Made by a program: the position numbers and the translations under genes | Part shown: in pieces, positions 45,309 through 57,356 of the stretch | Layout: the number at the start of each line of letters is the position of its first letter | Numbering within the stretch: the first letter of the stretch is position 1 | The notes under the pieces: model-generated | The model's input: only the letters and a program-made list of their open reading frames with translations | Database searches by the model: none | What the model was told of the DNA's origin: nothing | From: Vreelandella venusta | GTDB lineage: Bacteria > Pseudomonadota > Gammaproteobacteria > Pseudomonadales > Halomonadaceae | Assembly (NCBI RefSeq): GCF_007989605.1 | Contig: NZ_BJUL01000001.1 | Span: 124,001 to 188,000, forward strand | Length of the DNA: 64,000 nucleotides | Reading direction: 5' to 3'

Positions 45309-46349
45309 TTAAGTAGGCGTTAAGGTGTCCAGTGGCCAGCGTGGCGTAGCCCTCATAATGCCGTTATCATCCTGCTCGCCTGCTGCCAGGCGTTGGGCGC
45401 CCACATAAGCGATCATCGCGCCATTATCGGTGCAGAAGCGCCCGCGAGGGTAATAGGATTGTGCGTTGCGTTTCTGTGTTTCAATCGCGAGGCGCTCCCG
45501 CAGGCGATGATTGGCACTGACGCCACCTGCTACCACTAAGCGCTTCAATCCGGTCTGATCCAGTGCGCGGCGACATTTGATAACCAGGGTGTCTACTACG
45601 GCCTCTTCAAATGCCCTCGCCACATCAGCCTTGGCCTGGGTGTCTAGCTCTCCAGCAGCTTCTAATTGGCGAATAGCGGTCAGCGTGTGAGTTTTCAAGC
45701 CAGAAAAACTGAAGTCTAGGCCTGGGCGGTCGGTCATCGGCCGTGGGAAACGGAAGCGTTTTGGGTTGCCCTGTTCAGCAAGCTTAGCAACGTGAGGGCC
45801 GCCGGGGTAGGCGAGTCCTAGCATTTTGGCCGCTTTGTCGAAGGCCTCACCTGCGGCATCATCAACGGACTCACCGAGCAATTGGTAGTTTCCTAAGGCC
45901 TGTACTTCGACGAGCTGGGTGTGTCCGCCAGAGACCAGCAGGGCTACGAAAGGGAAATCCGGAGCATCATCTTCCAGCATTGGGGCTAACAAATGGCCTT
46001 CCATGTGGTGTACGCCCAGTACCGGGATATTCAACGCGCGTGCCATACCATGCGCCGTGCTGGCGCCCACCATGAGTGCGCCGACTAACCCCGGGCCAGC
46101 CGTGTAGGCAATGCCGTCTAGATCGCGACGCGTCAGTTCTGCATCGTGCAATACTTGCTCGATCAGCGGCAACAGTTTACGTGTATGGTCACGAGACGCG
46201 AGTTCAGGCACCACGCCGCCATACTCGGCATGCATGGCAATTTGACTATACAGCGCGTCGGCGAGCAGGCCGCGGCCTCCAGTATATGAAGTATCATAAA
46301 TCGCGACGCCCGTTTCATCGCAAGACGTTTCAATGCCCAGTACGCGCAT
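45309..46349 (-). CDS. tsaD: tRNA t6A modification protein TsaD
   Basis: Catalytic subunit for threonylcarbamoylation of A37 in ANN-decoding tRNAs. [12 protein letters not shown] start, the metal HHMEGH (about 111-116), SGGHTQLV and the FSGLKT block are conserved. Length 346. Divergent from rpsU, the standard arrangement. Confidence 0.96.
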   Translation of the reverse strand: MRVLGIETSCDETGVAIYDTSYTGGRGLLADALYSQIAMHAEYGGVVPELASRDHTRKLLPLIEQVLHDAELTRRDLDGIAYTAGPGLVGALMVGASTAHGMARALNIPVLGVHHMEGHLLAPMLEDDAPDFPFVALLVSGGHTQLVEVQALGNYQLLGESVDDAAGEAFDKAAKMLGLAYPGGPHVAKLAEQGNPKRFRFPRPMTDRPGLDFSFSGLKTHTLTAIRQLEAAGELDTQAKADVARAFEEAVVDTLVIKCRRALDQTGLKRLVVAGGVSANHRLRERLAIETQKRNAQSYYPRGRFCTDNGAMIAYVGAQRLAAGEQDDNGIMRATPRWPLDTLTPT

Positions 46350-46450
46350 GGCTGAAGAACTCGTTGTAAGTTAAAAAGTTGCAGGTTAGCAAGCAGTGCT
46401 GCTAAGCAGTCGCCTAGTTTAGCATTCTCATGCTTATAGCGCGTAAGCAT

Positions 46451-46479
46451 TTGCAAAGATAGCCAACCACGACTAGACT
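46451..46479 (+). promoter_or_regulatory. Candidate sigma70 promoter of the rpsU operon
   Basis: TTGCAA and TAGACT are separated by exactly 17 bp. Each matches four of six consensus bases. The leader would be about 85 nt and contain the inverted repeat at 46503-46529. Confidence 0.45.
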
Positions 46480-46502
46480 ACTGTGCGCTGTAAAAACTGG
46501 GT

Positions 46503-46529
46503 CGTACACTGTGTTATTAAAAGTGTACG
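46503..46529 (+). other. Inverted repeat in the rpsU leader
   Basis: Perfect 8-bp arms CGTACACT and AGTGTACG around an 11-nt loop, no T tract. It may be an mRNA hairpin or an operator. Confidence 0.5.
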
Positions 46530-46571
46530 TACTATCCGAACTCAAGACTCCTTAAGGTAGGTGAGTGCTTA

Positions 46572-46787
46572 ATGCCTTCTGTAAAAGTACGTGATAACGA
46601 GCCGTTTGACGTCGCCCTGCGTCGCTTCAAGCGTTCTTGCGAAAAAGCCGGTGTTCTTTCTGAAGTACGCCGCCGCGAGCACTATGAGAAGCCGACTGCT
46701 GAGCGTAAACGCAAAGCGGCAGCTGCCGTAAAACGCCACGCCAAGAAAGTCCAGCGTGAGCAAAAGCGTTTCGAACGGCTCTATTGA
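46572..46787 (+). CDS. rpsU: 30S ribosomal protein S21
   Basis: A 71-residue basic protein with the S21 layout: [20 protein letters not shown], then [14 protein letters not shown]. The family is required for efficient initiation. AAGGTAGGTGAG before the ATG. First gene of rpsU-dnaG-rpoD. Confidence 0.97.
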   Translation: MPSVKVRDNEPFDVALRRFKRSCEKAGVLSEVRRREHYEKPTAERKRKAAAAVKRHAKKVQREQKRFERLY

Positions 46788-46842
46788 TCCGTACCCGAGG
46801 GGGCCGGAGCAGTTAGCTGGTCATCTCAAGAGGGATGTCAAG

Positions 46843-46872
46843 CGGCCGCCACTAGGTGGCCGTTTGTTTTTG
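46843..46872 (+). terminator. Terminator-like hairpin between rpsU and dnaG
   Basis: An 8-bp stem with one G-T wobble (CGGCCGCC/GGTGGCCG), loop ACTA, then TTTGTTTTTG. It would cap most rpsU transcripts, as the equivalent site does in E. coli. Confidence 0.8.
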
Positions 46873-46964
46873 CTTTGATTTATCGCTGTCTACGGTGATT
46901 TGGCAACAGGCCCGATGACCCTAGGCAAGTGAATTAGCGCTTTGCGCGAGGATGCCCGCAGTTC

Positions 46965-48869
46965 ATGGCAGGCCAAATTCCACAACGTTTTATCGATGAC
47001 CTGTTAGGCCGCGTTGATGTGGTCGAGGTGGTTGGTGAGCGTGTGCAGCTTAAAAAGGCCGGGCGTAACTATTCTGGGCTATGTCCTTTCCATCAAGAGA
47101 AAACCCCATCGTTTACGGTAAGCAGTGATAAACAGTTTTATCACTGCTTTGGGTGTGGTGCCCACGGTAATGCGCTACGCTTTCTAATGGAATACGACAA
47201 ACTACCCTTTCCTGATGCGGTCGAGCAGTTGGCTAGCCGTTTGGGGCTGGATGTTCCTCGTGAGGGTGCCGACGATCCGCGCGCCCAGCAGCGCGAAAAA
47301 AAGCGCAAAGAGGGCGTTAATCTTCTTGAACTTGCTGCCAGTTTTTATCGAGAACGGCTAAAAATGCAGGAAGGGCAGGGAGCGCAGCGTTATCTGCAGG
47401 GGCGTGGATTATCGCCAGATGTTGTCAGTACTTATGGTATTGGTTATGCGCCTGGCGGATGGGAAGCCCTGAAGCAGCACTTGAGTGCGCGAGGTATTGG
47501 TGAGCCTGTACAAGTAGAGTATGGCTTGCTAATTCACCGTGAAGACACAGGGCGGACGTATGACCGCTTTCGTGACCGAGTGATGTTTCCCATTCGGGAT
47601 CTAAGAGGGCGGACCATCGCGTTTGGCGGCCGGGTAATGGGCGATGAGCAGCCTAAATATCTAAATTCGCCAGAAACGCCTGTCTTTCACAAAGGACGTG
47701 AGCTGTACGGGCTGTACGAGGCTCGCCAAGCTTCAAGCAAGCTTGAGCAGCTCGTCATTGTTGAAGGATACATGGATGTTGTGGCGCTAGCGCAGTACGG
47801 CATCAACAACGCCGTCGCAACCTTGGGGACGGCTACAACGGAAGATCACCTAAGCCGACTATTTCGTTTAGTCAGCCGTGTGGTGTTTTGTTTTGACGGT
47901 GACCGAGCAGGACGCCAAGCGGCCAGCCGGGCATTGGAAACAGCCTTGCCGCAGATGATTGACGGTCGTGAAGCACGCTTTTTGTTTCTGCCGGAAGGCG
48001 ATGACCCAGATACGCTAGTGCGCCGTGAAGGTAGCGACGCATTTCAAGATCGCGTTACCTGCGCGATGCCGCTATCTGAGTTTCTTTTTGAGCAGGCTGC
48101 TCAGGGACGAGACTTGAATACCGTGGAAGGGCGAGAGCGGTTTGCAAGTCAGGTGCTTGAGGCATTGAACAAAGTGCCTGAGGGCATGCTCAAATCGTTA
48201 CTGTTGGAAGCGTTGGCTAAGCGCAGTGGGTTGGCGCAATCGCAGCTGAAAACGCTGCTTGAGAAACGCGCGACCGCCAGTGCGCAAAAAGAGGCACAGA
48301 AAGCGTCTTCGCAGGAGGCCGTGCACTGGGAGCCGATTGAGTCGCCCGACATGATGCCGTTTGAACATCATGAGGAGCAACTGGTCAGCGCGCAGCCAGC
48401 TAGTAAAAAGGCCCAGCAGGGGCGCTCTCAATCGCGTCGCCCGCAAGTGCTTTCAACCGTTGCGCGTATTGCGCAGCTACTGTTGCATGAGCCTGGTTTA
48501 GTAACATCGCTGCCAGATTCCCTGGATTGGCTGCCGGAGAGTGAAGAATCATTGCTATGCCGTAACTTGATTGAGTTGTTACGCGCAGGGCGTTATCGCA
48601 GCCCGCAAGTGGTGTTGGCGCACTTTCAGGGGAGCCAAGAAGGGCAAGTCTTGGCGGAGCTGGCGTCACGAGAGTTATTGATTCCCAAGGGAACCCGGGA
48701 GACTGAGCTGACAGGGTTGGTTGAACATCTAGTAGAGGTTCAGCGCAAGCGATCACCTCAGGAAGAGTACCAGGCGTTGCTGGATTTAGAGCGTTCTGGG
48801 CAAAAGCTAGATAAAGCGCAGCGGCAACGGTTGGCCAGCTTAATGATGGAGCTTGTTCAACGACATTAA
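46965..48869 (+). CDS. dnaG: DNA primase DnaG
   Basis: Makes RNA primers for replication. CHC2 zinc-binding domain (CPFHQEKTPSF...HCFGCGAHG, about 40-68), the TOPRIM core with VVEGYMDV and FDGDRAGRQAA (about 260-320), and a C-terminal DnaB-binding region. Length 634. A weak ribosome site at a distance, consistent with low expression inside the rpsU-dnaG-rpoD operon. Confidence 0.96.
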   Translation: MAGQIPQRFIDDLLGRVDVVEVVGERVQLKKAGRNYSGLCPFHQEKTPSFTVSSDKQFYHCFGCGAHGNALRFLMEYDKLPFPDAVEQLASRLGLDVPREGADDPRAQQREKKRKEGVNLLELAASFYRERLKMQEGQGAQRYLQGRGLSPDVVSTYGIGYAPGGWEALKQHLSARGIGEPVQVEYGLLIHREDTGRTYDRFRDRVMFPIRDLRGRTIAFGGRVMGDEQPKYLNSPETPVFHKGRELYGLYEARQASSKLEQLVIVEGYMDVVALAQYGINNAVATLGTATTEDHLSRLFRLVSRVVFCFDGDRAGRQAASRALETALPQMIDGREARFLFLPEGDDPDTLVRREGSDAFQDRVTCAMPLSEFLFEQAAQGRDLNTVEGRERFASQVLEALNKVPEGMLKSLLLEALAKRSGLAQSQLKTLLEKRATASAQKEAQKASSQEAVHWEPIESPDMMPFEHHEEQLVSAQPASKKAQQGRSQSRRPQVLSTVARIAQLLLHEPGLVTSLPDSLDWLPESEESLLCRNLIELLRAGRYRSPQVVLAHFQGSQEGQVLAELASRELLIPKGTRETELTGLVEHLVEVQRKRSPQEEYQALLDLERSGQKLDKAQRQRLASLMMELVQRH

Positions 48870-49022
48870 GTCGGCTTTACAGTGTTTGCTTTGCAATGAT
48901 TAGAGTTTGAGGCGCTAGGGTTGAATTTCCCTAACGTTGGCACCAAATAAAGGGTCAGTCGCCAGGCGCTGGCCTAACCGAACAACCTAACACACCTGAA
49001 TGACCGCGCAAATACGTTTCGC

Positions 49023-49052
49023 TGGAAAAATTCCTGCTATTTACGCTATACT
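49023..49052 (+). promoter_or_regulatory. Candidate internal promoter before rpoD
   Basis: TATACT (49047-49052) is preceded 18 bp away by TGGAAA. It lies in the 254-bp dnaG-rpoD gap and would allow rpoD transcription apart from dnaG. Confidence 0.4.
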
Positions 49053-49123
49053 GTTCGGCTTGTTGAGTTTAATCGATTCAGCGCCCCAGGTGTTTCATTC
49101 TTCTTCGTCGAGATAGGGTTTCT

Positions 49124-50980
49124 ATGGCTGGAAATGCGCAGCAGCAGTCACGTCTGAAGGAGTTGATCGCGCGCGGCAAGGAACAGGGCTACCTGACCTA
49201 TGCCGAGGTCAACGACCATCTACCCGAGGATATCGCCGACCCGGATCAAGTGGAAGACATCATTGGCATGATTAACGACATGGGTATTAGTGTCGTTGAA
49301 GAAGCGCCAGATGAAGACACTTTGATGATGTCGGATCACTCCACGGACGAGTCCGCTGCGGAAGAGGCCGTCGCGGCACTCGCCGCCGTGGAAAGCGACG
49401 TCGGTCGCACTACCGATCCTGTGCGCATGTACATGCGCGAGATGGGAACGGTTGAACTTCTAACCCGCGAAGGTGAGATCGAAATCGCCAAGCGGATAGA
49501 AGAGGGTACGCGGGAAGTAATGTCAGCGTTGGCATATTTGCCAGGCGCTGTTGCCTCTATCCTAGATGCCTATGACGCCACACAGGATGAAGAAGCGCCT
49601 GGGCGCTTGTCCGATCTGTTCTCTGGCTTTATCGATCCCGATGAGGGAATTCCTGGCGTTGCAGAAGCTGAAGTGCCTGAGCCTGAGCCGGAAACCGAGC
49701 TGAGCGATGATGACGATCTCGACAGCGACGATGACGACGAAGACGAGGACAGCACAGCCAGCGAAGGCGGCCCTGATCCGGAAGAAGCGAAAGCACGTTT
49801 CGAGCAAATCCGTGAGCAGAATGTCGCTGTTGAAGCTGCGTTGGCGAAATATGGGCGTGGTAGCGCTGAGCTTAAAAGTGAGCAATCGCGTTTAGCCGAG
49901 CTATTTTCGCCTATTAAGCTGGTGCCGAAGCATTTTGAGCGTCTGGTTGGTCAAGTGCGTATTAGCGTTGAGCAGGTGCGTGCCCAAGAAAAAGCGGTTA
50001 TGCAGCTGTGCGTGAAGAAAGCCAAAGTACCGCGCAAAACCTTCATTAAGTCGTTCCCTGGGTACGAGTCTAATCCAGCATGGTTAGACATCTTCCAGGA
50101 GGCTCAGCCCAAGTATGCTGATCGCCTTGAGCCACTGCGCGCCGATATTGCTCGTTCGCAGCGCAAAATTGCCTTTGAAGAAGACATGGTGCAGCTCACC
50201 GTGGCCGACCTCAAAGAAGTTAACCGTAAACTCTCTATCGGCGAAGCGAAAGCACGTCGTGCCAAGAAAGAGATGGTTGAGGCTAACCTGCGTTTGGTAA
50301 TTTCGATTGCTAAGAAATATACCAACCGTGGCCTGCAGTTCTTGGATCTAATTCAAGAAGGCAATATTGGCTTGATGAAAGCGGTTGATAAATTCGAATA
50401 TCGTCGCGGTTACAAGTTCTCGACCTATGCCACATGGTGGATTCGTCAGGCGATTACGCGTTCTATCGCTGACCAAGCACGCACCATCCGTATTCCGGTG
50501 CACATGATCGAAACGATCAATAAGCTCAACCGTGTTTCTCGCCAGATGCTGCAGGAAATGGGCCGCGAGCCAACGCCGGAAGAGCTGGGCGAACGTTTGG
50601 AAATGCCGGAAGACAAAGTGCGCAAGGTGCTAAAAATTGCCAAAGAGCCGATCTCTATGGAGACGCCGATTGGTGATGATGACGATTCGCACTTAGGTGA
50701 CTTCATTGAAGACGGCACAATGCTGTTGCCGATTGATATGGCCACCGGTGAAGGCTTGATTGAAGCGACGCGTAACGTTCTTGGCGGCTTAACCGCACGT
50801 GAAGCGAAAGTGCTACGCATGCGTTTCGGTATCGATATGAATACCGACCACACGCTAGAAGAAGTGGGTAAGCAGTTCGACGTTACTCGCGAGCGGATTC
50901 GTCAGATCGAAGCAAAGGCGTTGCGCAAACTACGCCACCCCAGCCGCTCTGAGCCGCTGCGCTCGTTCCTTGATGAGTGA
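49124..50980 (+). CDS. rpoD: Primary sigma factor RpoD (sigma70)
   Basis: The 618-residue housekeeping sigma factor. Region 1.1 (about 1-80), region 1.2 [16 protein letters not shown], an acidic non-conserved insert ([15 protein letters not shown]), regions 2-3 with [17 protein letters not shown] and [15 protein letters not shown], and region 4 [20 protein letters not shown] are all present. Ends at a strong terminator. Confidence 0.97.
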   Translation: MAGNAQQQSRLKELIARGKEQGYLTYAEVNDHLPEDIADPDQVEDIIGMINDMGISVVEEAPDEDTLMMSDHSTDESAAEEAVAALAAVESDVGRTTDPVRMYMREMGTVELLTREGEIEIAKRIEEGTREVMSALAYLPGAVASILDAYDATQDEEAPGRLSDLFSGFIDPDEGIPGVAEAEVPEPEPETELSDDDDLDSDDDDEDEDSTASEGGPDPEEAKARFEQIREQNVAVEAALAKYGRGSAELKSEQSRLAELFSPIKLVPKHFERLVGQVRISVEQVRAQEKAVMQLCVKKAKVPRKTFIKSFPGYESNPAWLDIFQEAQPKYADRLEPLRADIARSQRKIAFEEDMVQLTVADLKEVNRKLSIGEAKARRAKKEMVEANLRLVISIAKKYTNRGLQFLDLIQEGNIGLMKAVDKFEYRRGYKFSTYATWWIRQAITRSIADQARTIRIPVHMIETINKLNRVSRQMLQEMGREPTPEELGERLEMPEDKVRKVLKIAKEPISMETPIGDDDDSHLGDFIEDGTMLLPIDMATGEGLIEATRNVLGGLTAREAKVLRMRFGIDMNTDHTLEEVGKQFDVTRERIRQIEAKALRKLRHPSRSEPLRSFLDE

Positions 50981-51049
50981 TTTGTAGGCTGTGTAGTAAG
51001 TGGTATGTGGTAAATAGAAAGTGGTGAGCTGATAGTCGTCACCATAAAC

Positions 51050-51085
51050 AAAAAGCCCGCCGTTCATAGAACGGCGGGCTTTTTG
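51050..51085. terminator. Terminator after rpoD, bidirectional
   Basis: A 16-bp perfect stem with loop ATA and A/T flanks, serving rpoD and the convergent AbgT gene. Confidence 0.92.
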
Positions 51086-51117
51086 CGTTATGCCATGAGC
51101 GTTATATAACAAAAGGG

Positions 51118-52689
51118 CTATAGCGTGTAATGCGTGGCTGACCCTGGGCCGACAGGCAAGCCAAAAACGAATACCCAAATAAAGAACATCAGGCTCCAGC
51201 CAATCAGCATAAATAGCGTGTAGGGCAGCATAACCGCCACCAGCGTACCAATGCCCATATCTTTGCGGTAGCGGGTTGCCACGGCAAGAATCAAGCCAAA
51301 GTAGCTCATCATAGGCGTAATTAAGTTAGTCACTGAGTCGCCGATTCGGTATGCCGCCTGAATTACTTCAGGGGCGTAGCCCATCAGCATTAGCATCGGT
51401 ACAAAGATGGGAGCTGTTACCGCCCACTGTGCTGAGGCGCTGCCTAGTGATAGGTTGACGAACGCACACATAATAATAAACAGCGCGAATAGGCCCGGGC
51501 CGCGTAGCCCTATAGATTGCAGTAGATCGGCACCGGCAACGGCTGTTACGGTGCCAAAGTTGCTCCAGCTAAATAGCGCTACAAACTGCGCCGCAAAAAA
51601 GACCAGAACGATATAGAGACCGAGGCTGCTCATGCTTTTCGCCATAGCGTTGACAATATCGCGATCGTTTTGCATGGTGCCTGCTAGACGGCCATAGACA
51701 AACCCCAGCACGGTGAAGGACACCGCGACAATTACCACAATGCCACGCAAAAAGGGCGAGCCGCTAATTAGTCCTGTTTCGGGGTTACGCAATATGCCGC
51801 TTTCGGGCACAACCATGACCGCGACCAGAGCGGCTAATGCTAATGTCGCAAGTCCAGTCCCTTTTAAGGCGTGCTTCTCTGAGTCGGATAGCCCTTCCAT
51901 GCGCTGGTTTTCAATGTCGCTATTAGCATAGGCAGAATCGAATTTACCCAGCTTGGGTTCTACGATTTGCTCAGTAACAAAGCCACCAATAAGCGTGACA
52001 AAGAACGTACTGGCAAACATAAAGAACCAGTTAGCTTCTGCGCCCACAATGTAAGCGGGGTCAAGCAGACGCGCTGCTTCCTGGGTGATGCCCGATAGCA
52101 GTGGGTCAACAGTACCGATCAGTAAGTTAGCGCTGTAGCCTCCAGAAACACCGCAGAACGCAGCCGCTAGGCCCGCCAATGGATGGCGTCCTAATGAGTG
52201 GAAAATCATGGCCGCTAAAGGAATTAATACGACATAGCCAAGCTCAGCCGCCATGTTCGACATGATGCCGGCAAACACCACTGCATAGGTGACAATACGC
52301 GGCGAGCGATTGAGAACCAGCGCACGCATACTGGCTGAAAGCAGTCCTGAGTGCTCAGCAACGCCGACTCCCAGCATGGCTACCAGTACTGTGCCCAGCG
52401 GTGCAAAGTTAGTGAAGTTGGTCACCATTTCAGTGACTAAACGGCGCAGACCTTCGGCATTGAGCAGTGAATTAACCGCTATCCATTCACCTTCGTTAGC
52501 AGGGCGAGGGTCAGCAACAGATACCCCTAATGCACCGGCGATGCCGCTGGCGACCACTACCAGCACACATAAAATAGCGAAAAGAGTAACAGGGTGTGGG
52601 AGTAGATTACCCAGCCACTCAACGCTATCAAGAAAACGAGTAAATGCACCTCGCTTTAGGGTTTCTTGGCGATTTTGTGAGTTTGTCAT
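51118..52689 (-). CDS. AbgT family transporter
   Basis: A polytopic inner-membrane carrier (about 12 segments) of the AbgT/YdaH family, described as importers of p-aminobenzoyl-glutamate or exporters of sulfonamide-like drugs. Diagnostic: LGVGVAEHSGLLSA, SGGYSANLLIGTVDPLLSGIT and WSNFGTV; SYFGLILAVATRYRKDMGIGTL near the C terminus. I use the ATG at 52689; an in-frame ATG at 52734 is possible, neither has a clear ribosome site. Substrate unknown. Confidence 0.87.
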   Translation of the reverse strand: MTNSQNRQETLKRGAFTRFLDSVEWLGNLLPHPVTLFAILCVLVVVASGIAGALGVSVADPRPANEGEWIAVNSLLNAEGLRRLVTEMVTNFTNFAPLGTVLVAMLGVGVAEHSGLLSASMRALVLNRSPRIVTYAVVFAGIMSNMAAELGYVVLIPLAAMIFHSLGRHPLAGLAAAFCGVSGGYSANLLIGTVDPLLSGITQEAARLLDPAYIVGAEANWFFMFASTFFVTLIGGFVTEQIVEPKLGKFDSAYANSDIENQRMEGLSDSEKHALKGTGLATLALAALVAVMVVPESGILRNPETGLISGSPFLRGIVVIVAVSFTVLGFVYGRLAGTMQNDRDIVNAMAKSMSSLGLYIVLVFFAAQFVALFSWSNFGTVTAVAGADLLQSIGLRGPGLFALFIIMCAFVNLSLGSASAQWAVTAPIFVPMLMLMGYAPEVIQAAYRIGDSVTNLITPMMSYFGLILAVATRYRKDMGIGTLVAVMLPYTLFMLIGWSLMFFIWVFVFGLPVGPGSATHYTL

Positions 52690-52872
52690 AAGGTTTGTGT
52701 CGTCAGTAGGTTGTTTTTCAGAAAAAATGCCCATGAATCGGGGGGACGACACTACGTTGAAGCCAACAGGGTCGCAAATGGCTTTGTGTATAACGAGATG
52801 TAAAAAATGAATGCCGCCTATGCAGAGCGTAAGACGGCGATAGAGAAGGGCTGCTAGCGGGAGATGAGAGGA

Positions 52873-53523
52873 TTAGCGTGCGACTTGTCGCGCTTTGTAA
52901 ATACGCCGAGCAATCAGCAGAAGCTCAATCATGGCAAATAGAATCAGGCTGTAGCCTAAAAGCTCAATGGCTTCTTCCGCGACATCTTTGAATTCGCGAA
53001 TATAAGTGTCTTGCATGACGGCTCGCCAGAAGTCTTGGCGACCATATAGGCGGGAAAAAATGTAGGTGACGAGAACACCGGCTGTGAACAGCCCAAATGC
53101 GAAGGTGTTGCTATAATGAGAGAATTCCTCAATAAATCGACCTCGCTGCACGACCACCCAGGTAAGGCTAGGGATGACAATGAGTGCTACCAGCACTTTC
53201 CAAGTATTTTCTGCAACGTAGTAATCAAAAAAGTAATCCTGTTCGCGTACCAGTGACGCAGCCACAAACGCCAACAATAGTAGCGTAACAGTAGGCCATA
53301 CCTTGAGTACTTGGCGCACGTAGATGAGTAAGCCACAGCAGCTGGCCAGCACCAGAGTTTGAGCGAACTCTGTAAAGCCTAGTTCGGTATAGCGCACATC
53401 GGGTAGGTAGAGAGCTTCAAAATATCCGCCCTGGGCGATACCAGCGATAAAAAACATATAAAGCGTTGCGCGCAGAAGCGTGTATCCAAAACTGAGTGGC
53501 CACTGCGGTGGGGAAGATGACAT
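52873..53523 (-). CDS. Unrecognised polytopic membrane protein
   Basis: A 216-residue protein with six or seven hydrophobic segments, starting near YTLLRATLYMFFIAG and ending with LLGYSLILFAMIELLLIARRIYK and a basic tail. Charged loops include REQDYFFDYYVAENTW, rich in acidic and aromatic residues. I do not recognise a family. It lies between an AbgT transporter (same strand, 183 bp downstream) and the divergent serine dehydratase gene; no operon link is clear. Confidence 0.75.
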   Translation of the reverse strand: MSSSPPQWPLSFGYTLLRATLYMFFIAGIAQGGYFEALYLPDVRYTELGFTEFAQTLVLASCCGLLIYVRQVLKVWPTVTLLLLAFVAASLVREQDYFFDYYVAENTWKVLVALIVIPSLTWVVVQRGRFIEEFSHYSNTFAFGLFTAGVLVTYIFSRLYGRQDFWRAVMQDTYIREFKDVAEEAIELLGYSLILFAMIELLLIARRIYKARQVAR

Positions 53524-53738
53524 ACCAACATCCTTTTCGGAGAGATGACGTTATAAGAGAGAAGTTTAGAAACATGCATACAAGAATGTTCATTATATCG
53601 CCACACTTCTGTGCTCGCACGTTGAACTTAATGGGAGCTGCTCGACTAATGATGGATTAAGGCTGCAAAGTAGCTAGGTTAAGAGGTAATCAACGTTAAG
53701 AGGTAATCACCCACTACCGATGAAGGGCAGACAACACA

Positions 53739-55106
53739 ATGGCAATAAGCGTTTTTGATCTCTTTAGAATTGGGATTGGCCCATCAAGCTCTCATACGGT
53801 TGGGCCTATGCGCGCGGCGTGCGATTTTAGCCAAGCAATTACTTCACCGTCGCTGACGCGCGTTGTGGTCAGGCTTCACGGTTCGTTAGCGTCTACCGGC
53901 ATCGGGCATGGTACTGATAGCGCGGTCATCATGGGCTTGATGGGGGAAGCGCCTGAGTCAATTGATCCCGACACCATTACTGAGCGGCTACGTGCGCTGG
54001 ATGAAGGCGCTCTGTTAATGCTGCCCAATGGGCAAGCGCTACCATTTAATCGTACCCAAGATATTGAATGGGACGACCATTGCTTGCCATTTCACCCGAA
54101 CGCTATGGTGTTGACGGCTTATCAGCACGATACGGTTATTGCGACAAATACTTATTACTCCCTGGGCGGTGGCTTTTATGTCGATCAAGCCTGCGCCGAC
54201 CAGGGTGGGTTAGACGAAGATAAAACCGCGCTACCTTACCCGTTTGAAACGGCAAATGAGCTGTTGGCGCTCTGTCAAACAAATAGCTTGCGTATCAGTG
54301 AGTTAATGTTTGAAAACGAAAAAGCATGGCGCAGTGAAGAGGTGATTCGCACAGAGCTACTGACGATTTGGCAAGCCATGCGCAGCAGTATTGAAAATGG
54401 CTTAAAAGCGACAGGGCACTTGCCCGGAGGGTTAAATGTTCGCCGACGTGCCCATGGCTTGCACCAACAGTTGCTTTCACCACCGCAGAATCAACGCTTA
54501 ATTGTCTCAAGTTTTACTGTAATGGACTGGGTCAATTTGTTTGCGTTGGCTGTGAATGAAGAGAACGCTGCGGGTAAACGGATGGTTACTGCACCAACGA
54601 ATGGTGCTGCCGGTATTGTGCCTGCTGTGCTGGCGTACTATTTGAAATTTGAGCCAGATGCCTGTGACGACGACATAGTGGACTTCTTGCTGGCCGCGGG
54701 GGCGATGGGTATTTTGTGCAAAAAGAATGCGTCTATTTCTGGTGCGGAAGTTGGCTGCCAGGGAGAAGTTGGTTCTGCTTGTGCGATGGCCGCAGCGGGG
54801 CTTGCAGAAGTGCTGGGCGGCTCGCCAAAACAGGTAGAAAACGCGGCTGAAATTGGTTTAGAGCATAATCTTGGCCTTACTTGTGACCCTGTGGCGGGGT
54901 TGGTACAAGTGCCGTGTATCGAGCGTAATGCCATTGCCTCGGTAAAGGCGATCAATGCTGCACGTATGGCGCTGCATGGTGATGGTGATCATTTTGTATC
55001 GTTGGATAAAGTGATTCGCACCATGCGTGACACCGGCCGAGATATGCAAGATAAATACAAAGAGACGTCAAAGGGTGGTTTGGCTGTTAACGCCATTGAG
55101 TGTTAG
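53739..55106 (+). CDS. sdaA: L-serine dehydratase (iron-sulfur type)
   Basis: Deaminates L-serine to pyruvate. The single-chain 455-residue enzyme has the beta domain (about 1-150, [15 protein letters not shown]) and the alpha domain with cluster cysteines in [23 protein letters not shown] (in part) and [15 protein letters not shown]. The ends overlap those of the convergent LysR gene by four bases. No serine transporter is adjacent. Confidence 0.95.
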   Translation: MAISVFDLFRIGIGPSSSHTVGPMRAACDFSQAITSPSLTRVVVRLHGSLASTGIGHGTDSAVIMGLMGEAPESIDPDTITERLRALDEGALLMLPNGQALPFNRTQDIEWDDHCLPFHPNAMVLTAYQHDTVIATNTYYSLGGGFYVDQACADQGGLDEDKTALPYPFETANELLALCQTNSLRISELMFENEKAWRSEEVIRTELLTIWQAMRSSIENGLKATGHLPGGLNVRRRAHGLHQQLLSPPQNQRLIVSSFTVMDWVNLFALAVNEENAAGKRMVTAPTNGAAGIVPAVLAYYLKFEPDACDDDIVDFLLAAGAMGILCKKNASISGAEVGCQGEVGSACAMAAAGLAEVLGGSPKQVENAAEIGLEHNLGLTCDPVAGLVQVPCIERNAIASVKAINAARMALHGDGDHFVSLDKVIRTMRDTGRDMQDKYKETSKGGLAVNAIEC

Positions 55107-55999
55107 TGAGTCGGGCAAGGTGGCAGCGTTGCGTCAATATTGGCCACTAAGTAATCGACGAGCTGACGGATTTTAGGTGATAGGTGGCGGTGACGGGGGT
55201 ATACCGCCCAAACCGCCGTATCGTTGTGTTGGAAAGGTTCCAATACGGACACCAGTTCGCCACTGGCTAGATAAGGGGCAACGTAGTAATCCGGCAGTTG
55301 AGCAAGCCCTAGCCCTTTAAGCGCGGCGTCCAGTAGAGCAGGACCTGAATTGCCGCTCCAACAGCCTTCCACTTTAACTTCGCGGCGCTGACCGTTGACT
55401 TCAAACAACCAGTTCGGCCGCGAACCCATCAGACAACGGTGTTGGCTAAGTTCCGATAAGGTATGTGGCCTGGGTGCTTGACGGAAGTAAGCCCGGGATC
55501 CGACAACATACTCCTGCCGTTCGCATAATCGCCGCGCAATCAAGCTAGAGTCTTTGAGTACCCCCATGCGAATGGCGATATCGTAGCCCTCTTCAATAAC
55601 TTCTACAGGGCGATTAGTGAAGTGCATATGTACTTCAAGCTGTGGGTGCAGACACTGAAAATCATTCACCAGTGGCGCGATATAGCGCTCGCCAAATGTT
55701 GTTGCTGACGTCAGTTTCAGCAGCCCACGTGGATTTGCCTGAAGTTCGCTGACCGCTTGCTCTGCATCGCGCAGGCCATCAAAAAGGTGGCGACAGTGCT
55801 CAACGTAGATGGCTCCAGCATCGGTTAAACGAATTTGTCGTGTGGTGCGGTACAAAAGCTGTACCCCCAACTGATTTTCTAGCTGGCTCACTAAGCGACT
55901 AATATGCGATGTCGACACCTTTAAATGGCGTGCGGCTGCTGAGAATGTGCCCAGCCTTACCACCTCAACGAATGCCTCGATACGATCCCAACGCTGCAC
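55103..55999 (-). CDS. LysR family transcriptional regulator
   Basis: A 298-residue LTTR with N-terminal winged helix-turn-helix (FVEVVRLGTFSAAARHLKVS, split over 11-31) and a type 2 periplasmic-binding-like effector domain (about 90-295). The start is GTG at 55999 with AAGGA upstream. It diverges from frmA across 172 bp containing a T-N11-A box, so formaldehyde or related control is likely. Confidence 0.92.
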   Translation of the reverse strand: MQRWDRIEAFVEVVRLGTFSAAARHLKVSTSHISRLVSQLENQLGVQLLYRTTRQIRLTDAGAIYVEHCRHLFDGLRDAEQAVSELQANPRGLLKLTSATTFGERYIAPLVNDFQCLHPQLEVHMHFTNRPVEVIEEGYDIAIRMGVLKDSSLIARRLCERQEYVVGSRAYFRQAPRPHTLSELSQHRCLMGSRPNWLFEVNGQRREVKVEGCWSGNSGPALLDAALKGLGLAQLPDYYVAPYLASGELVSVLEPFQHNDTAVWAVYPRHRHLSPKIRQLVDYLVANIDATLPPCPTH

Positions 56000-56103
56000 G
56001 GCTGTCCTTATTAATTGGTGATTGTTGCTCTATGGCAATAATCTTGTGAGTGTATCCCGCTTTATCCCACTCGCCTAGCTGGCCTACACTGCAGCCATTC
56101 AAT

Positions 56104-56126
56104 CGGGTTCGATTAAAACGAATCCG
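56104..56126. promoter_or_regulatory. LysR-type T-N11-A dyad between LysR gene and frmA
   Basis: Arms CGGGTTCG (56104-56111) and CGAATCCG (56119-56126) match at seven of eight positions across a 7-nt spacer, and include a T-N11-A arrangement. It lies 46 bp before the frmA ATG. Confidence 0.6.
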
Positions 56127-56171
56127 GCAAAACAGTATTCACTCTTATGTGACCGTTAAGGAGATGCATAG

Positions 56172-57281
<1,110 letters not shown>

Positions 57282-57307
57282 GTATCATTGGTAATAGGGT
57301 AAATGAG

Positions 57308-57338
57308 CGCGGTAGGGGAAACCCGCCGCGTTTTCATC
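57308..57338 (+). terminator. GAAA-tetraloop hairpin between frmA and fghA
   Basis: Five outer pairs (CGCGG/CCGCG) and three inner GGG/CCC pairs close a GAAA loop, followed by TTTTCATCTTTT. It would partly terminate frmA transcripts before fghA. Confidence 0.55.
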
Positions 57339-57356
57339 TTTTGAAGGAGCCTGCCC

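Noticed and set aside
49570..49755. Ser-rich minus-strand frame in rpoD
   Set aside because: Antisense shadow of the acidic insert of RpoD.
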